Source: an uncultured Anaerolineae bacterium
Lineage (GTDB): Bacteria; Chloroflexota; Anaerolineae; Anaerolineales; Villigracilaceae
Reading direction: 5' to 3'
Assembly: GCA_903882765.1 (NCBI GenBank)
Contig: CAIRYE010000047.1
Span: 1 to 5,820, forward strand
DNA length: 5,820 nucleotides
The translations under genes and the position numbers were made by a program. Below are positions 4,784-5,820 of the stretch, one piece after another. A model generated the notes under the pieces. That model was given only the letters and a program-made list of their open reading frames with translations. It was not told the origin of the DNA and made no database searches. How positions within the stretch are numbered: the first letter of the stretch is position 1; each line of letters starts with the position of its first letter.

Positions 4784-5820
4784 AAAAAATTGACATCTAC
4801 ACTGCTTTTAGCGAAACATTAGATTCGGTCAGCAATGGCCAGGATCTCGAATCTTGTCTATCTCTTTACCCTGACTATCGGGATGAGATCCAGGCAATGG
4901 TCGAAATGGCGTTATTCGCTCAGAGTGTTCCCGCAAAGATGCCAGATTCGAATTCTAAGATACGTGCGAAAAACCGAGTAATGGCGGCTTTGGCTCAAGG
5001 CGAGCAGAAGAAGCAGCCAAAAACAGTTTGGCAGCACGGTTTTGATTTTCTCAATGTTCGTGTTCAGCGAATGGCTTTATCCGCTTTTGTTGTTGTGGCG
5101 GTTCTTTTTTCAAGCGGCACAGGTTTAGTTCAAGCATCCAATGGCGCATTACCAGGGGATAACCTGTACTCAGTAAAGCGTAGTTGGGAAGGCGTTCGAC
5201 TATTTTTTGTTTTTGATTCAACCACCAAACAGAATCTCGAATCTACTTTTGATAAAGAAAGAGTTGATGAGATCAACGAGTTGTATTCCGAAGGGCGATT
5301 TGAACAGGTATCCTTCGACGGGATCGTTGAAAAAATTGATGGAGAGTTTTGGACAATTAGCGGAGTAGTTGTTAGAGTAGAGATCGACGAGTTTGCGAAT
5401 CTGAATGTTCCAATTGGTTCCTCGGTTCATATTATTGGCGAAACGGATGATGATTGCATTGAGGTTGAACAGCTTACGATCCTTCGTGCGGGTGAAAGCG
5501 TAACCATCATTATGACGCCGACCTTCCTTCATAAACCATCCGATGACAACACAATTTCAACAAGCAACGAAACCTCTGGCGATGATTTAGACCAAGAAAT
5601 GAATGAATCCTCTATAGATGATTCCTCTAATGATGATTCCTCGATTGAGGATTCTCAAAATGAAATGGAAGAATCGGAAGGCGATTCTTCCATTGTTCCT
5701 TCTGAAGAGGATGACTCATCAGGAGAATATACGGGTACAAATGGCAGCGACGATACATCCGACCATCCTGATAGTGAAGAGCCAGATTCGGAGCCGGAAA
5801 ATGATGATAGCGATTCTGAC
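4780..5820 (+). CDS. Membrane-anchored putative anti-sigma/sensor with DUF5667- and DUF5666-like regions and acidic tail (3' end outside window)
   Basis: Open frame of 347 codons from the ATG at 4780, with no stop before the window ends. Residues 1-97 are predicted cytosolic: an opening 'FSETLDSVSNGQDLESCLSLYPDYRDEIQ' type segment (about 10-38) and helices, as seen before the membrane segment in Chloroflexota partners of ECF sigma factors; this part would contact the sigma factor. A single membrane helix lies at about 98-117. Next comes 'GALPGDNLYSVKRSWEGVRL' (122-141), the DUF5667 hallmark. Residues about 178-235 ('FDGIVEKIDGEFWTISGVVV' to 'EVEQLTIL') resemble the DUF5666 beta domain. From about residue 254 the chain becomes Ser/Asp/Glu/Asn-rich and probably disordered; residues 268-347 have 34 acidic residues and no Lys or Arg. 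The start overlaps the sigma gene by 4 nt. Anti-sigma function is inferred from coupling and topology. No zinc-binding HxxxCxxC motif is seen. Confidence 0.8.
   Translation, partial: MKKIDIYTAFSETLDSVSNGQDLESCLSLYPDYRDEIQAMVEMALFAQSVPAKMPDSNSKIRAKNRVMAALAQGEQKKQPKTVWQHGFDFLNVRVQRMALSAFVVVAVLFSSGTGLVQASNGALPGDNLYSVKRSWEGVRLFFVFDSTTKQNLESTFDKERVDEINELYSEGRFEQVSFDGIVEKIDGEFWTISGVVVRVEIDEFANLNVPIGSSVHIIGETDDDCIEVEQLTILRAGESVTIIMTPTFLHKPSDDNTISTSNETSGDDLDQEMNESSIDDSSNDDSSIEDSQNEMEESEGDSSIVPSEEDDSSGEYTGTNGSDDTSDHPDSEEPDSEPENDDSDSD
5608..5652 (+). repeat. Three tandem 15-bp units in the acidic tail
   Basis: Three adjacent imperfect copies of a 15-bp unit: TCCTCTATAGATGAT (5608-5622), TCCTCTAATGATGAT (5623-5637) and TCCTCGATTGAGGAT (5638-5652). 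They stay in frame and encode SSIDD, SSNDD and SSIED, residues 277-291 of the membrane protein. A decayed fourth copy may start at 5653. The repeat suggests that the tail grew by duplication or slippage and may vary in length between strains. Confidence 0.75.

Noticed and set aside
5218..5532. Minus-strand open frame of 104 codons
   Set aside because: It lies opposite the coding frame that starts at 4780, which has coherent domains. The antisense product has no recognisable motif.

Overview
This window looks like a piece of a bacterial chromosome, most likely from a Chloroflexota lineage close to Anaerolineae. That assignment is an inference. It rests on the ECF-type sigma factor coupled to a membrane protein with a DUF5667-like 'LPGDxLYxVKR' segment, a pairing I know mainly from Chloroflexota, and on a MurJ of the non-proteobacterial type. 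No RNA gene, insertion sequence, CRISPR array or phage gene is visible. Coding density is high; the longest gap between genes is about 150 bp.

Left part (1-1258, + strand): a compact housekeeping operon. The 3' half of xseA (exonuclease VII large subunit) overlaps xseB (small subunit) by 8 nt. xseB abuts or overlaps a small integral membrane protein of the divergent PAP2 (DUF212/YuiD) family. The overlaps imply co-transcription and translational coupling. XseA and XseB form one enzyme that degrades single-stranded DNA; the membrane protein has no established role in that process.

Middle (1268-2863, - strand): murJ, the lipid II flippase of peptidoglycan synthesis, convergent with the first operon across only 9 bp. 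Its start faces, across 62 bp, a divergent gene (2926-4095, +) for a predicted lipoprotein with two complete HKD motifs of the phospholipase D superfamily, i.e. a probable cell-surface phosphodiesterase or nuclease. The 62-bp spacer holds a candidate -10 in each direction, and both predicted transcripts would have very short leaders.

Right part (4096-5820, + strand): a 148-bp AT-rich spacer with complementary segments that could fold into a hairpin or H-type pseudoknot, then an ECF-like sigma factor. The sigma gene overlaps by 4 nt (ATGA) a long open frame that runs off the window. Its product has a cytosolic N-terminal part, one membrane segment, a DUF5667-like segment, a DUF5666-like beta domain, and a long Ser/Asp/Glu tail with no Lys or Arg in its last 80 visible residues. 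I read the pair as a sigma factor and its membrane-bound regulator (anti-sigma or sensor). This is the least understood and most interesting part of the window.
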